Below are positions 63,193-64,000 of a DNA stretch of 64,000 bases, piece after piece. The notes beneath the pieces are model-generated. The model was not told the DNA's origin. It did no database searches and was given only the letters and a program-made list of their open reading frames with translations. Source of the DNA: Arcicella aquatica (GTDB lineage Bacteria; Bacteroidota; Bacteroidia; Cytophagales; Spirosomataceae); assembly GCF_034928825.1 (NCBI RefSeq), contig NZ_JAYFUL010000022.1, positions 1 through 64,000 on the forward strand. Reading direction: 5' to 3'. The stretch's first letter is position 1; the number at the start of each line of letters is the position of its first letter. The translations under genes and the position numbers were made by a program.

Positions 63193-63241
63193 AAAAGTGT
63201 CAGATTTCATGGTCAATATGCCTGATATTTGACACTTTTTT
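63193..63241 (+). terminator. terminator of the outer-membrane protein gene
   Basis: AAAAGTGTCA / TGACACTTTT stem (63193-63202, 63230-63239) followed by more T. Confidence 0.85.
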
Positions 63242-63345
63242 ATTGCTGTCTTCTTTCAATCAATGGCTTTTCTTACTTTTGTATTTAGAACATGTTAAAA
63301 AATTATATTTTGTTTATATCCAAAAAGCAATATTTCCTTTCGTAA

Positions 63346-63433
63346 GTCCTTACTTTTCTTGTCTTGACACAAGAAAAGTAACAAAAGAAAGTCAAGAAAT
63401 TCCAAACTCGCTATCGCTCAAACAGTGGAATTT
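63346..63433. repeat. half-copy of the 48-kb palindromic element
   Basis: Contains GTCCTTACTTTTCTTGTCTT, AAGAAAAGTAACAAAAGAAA, GTCAAGAAATTCC and CTCGCTATCGCTCAAACAGT in the order seen at 48435-48522. The complementary right half is missing. The remaining 63434-63642 holds nothing recognisable. Confidence 0.85.
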
Positions 63434-63642
63434 CACTAAATGCTAACGCCTAAATAGGATAAAACTTTAAGTAATAAATCTTTTCAAAATTTAAACATAC
63501 TCTAAGCAAAATACTATTTCCCAACAGCTAAACACCAACTCAAACACAAACTTAGCATTTTGAAAATATGTTATTGATTTAGACCTGATAAGTAATTGCA
63601 TCAATATTTTGAGTATTTTTAAGAAAACAAGCCAAAGATATC

Positions 63643-64000
63643 ATGGAAAATTTTCGGATAGAAAGTTTAGAAATCAATAAAATAGGTGCTTTTGAGCATC
63701 TAAAAATGGACTTTCCTAAAAAGACTGACCCTGAAAAAGCTGAAATCCATATTTTGACTGGTGAGAATGGGACTGGGAAGACGACGATTTTGGAGGCTTT
63801 GGCAGAGATTGCGAAGTATAAAATAGATACCTCTGAACAAACTGGACTTATAAATAAATTAGATTTAAACAGTGTTATAAGTGTAATTACACATCCTAAA
63901 AAATATTCTACTAATCTTGAGCTTGATGATATTGTACAAAATCGTAGTTCAAAAAATATGATTGGTAAAGATATTCAGACTAAGATGAATGAACGCTTAG
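63643..64000 (+). CDS. AAA-type / SMC-like P-loop ATPase, truncated by window end
   Basis: An open frame from the ATG at 63643 runs off the window after 119 codons without a stop. The first residues NFRIESLEINKIGAFEHLKMDF form the beta-hairpin typical of SMC/RecF/AAA_15-like ATPases, and ILTGENGTGKTTILEALAEI is Walker A (residues about 45-60). These proteins occur in DNA repair and in many anti-phage systems. The C-terminal part, which would decide the family (TOPRIM, HNH partner and so on), is outside the window. Confidence 0.82.
   Translation, partial: MENFRIESLEINKIGAFEHLKMDFPKKTDPEKAEIHILTGENGTGKTTILEALAEIAKYKIDTSEQTGLINKLDLNSVISVITHPKKYSTNLELDDIVQNRSSKNMIGKDIQTKMNERL

Noticed and set aside
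1..64000. tRNA or rRNA genes
   Set aside because: No cloverleaf with a GTTCRANNC T-loop and no rRNA-like segment were noticed on reading; a tRNA-scanning program would be needed to exclude them.

Overview
This is an AT-rich chromosomal window from a member of the Bacteroidota, most likely order Cytophagales. The evidence is a type IX secretion component (PorQ) and a protein with a type IX C-terminal sorting signal, bifunctional HisB and MurF-Alr fusions, TANNTTTG-type promoters instead of classical -10 boxes, and a lone lycopene cyclase that suggests a carotenoid-pigmented cell. A genus close to Flectobacillus or Arcicella is a guess. No rRNA, tRNA, CRISPR array or complete transposase-type insertion sequence was recognised.

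Layout. 0-9 kb: DUF937/OmpA protein, HisB, a 34-residue membrane peptide, HslU, PorQ, an acyl-CoA carboxylase beta chain and an M42 peptidase. 9-12 kb: an array of heptad repeats, an AraC regulator, DUF4260 and an epimerase-like protein; heptads abut or closely follow five consecutive stop codons. 12-25 kb: redoxin, omega-amidase, SGNH hydrolase, HtrA, Hsp20, LysS, LytTR regulator, aldo/keto reductase, then an ECF sigma / HEAT-repeat anti-sigma / two DUF4097 operon. 25-27 kb: AhpD-like protein, DUF1348 and an AraC regulator. 27.3-35.4 kb: an accessory island of mostly unrecognised genes, all on the minus strand, with related palindromic repeats in the gaps and a 53-bp direct repeat near its right end. 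35.6-54.5 kb: lycopene cyclase, MetK, HPF, a FAN1-like nuclease, DUF2157 pair, Pgk, MurF-Alr, DeoR regulator, CorA, serine hydrolase, YebC and TruA. 54.5-63.2 kb: a T9SS-sorted SASA esterase, MutS, RadA and an outer-membrane barrel. The window ends inside a P-loop ATPase gene.

How the parts relate. Envelope and secretion (PorQ, sorted esterase, OmpA, HtrA), proteostasis (HslU, Hsp20, HtrA) and genome maintenance (MutS, RadA, FAN1-like) are spread through the core, mostly as single genes bounded by strong hairpin terminators. The most distinctive content is non-coding: two families of 7-bp-period repeats, several nested palindromic elements present in more than one copy, and long perfect palindromes. 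The best candidates for something new are the heptad array and its link to stop codons, the 27-35 kb island with its repeats, and the truncated ATPase at the right edge.
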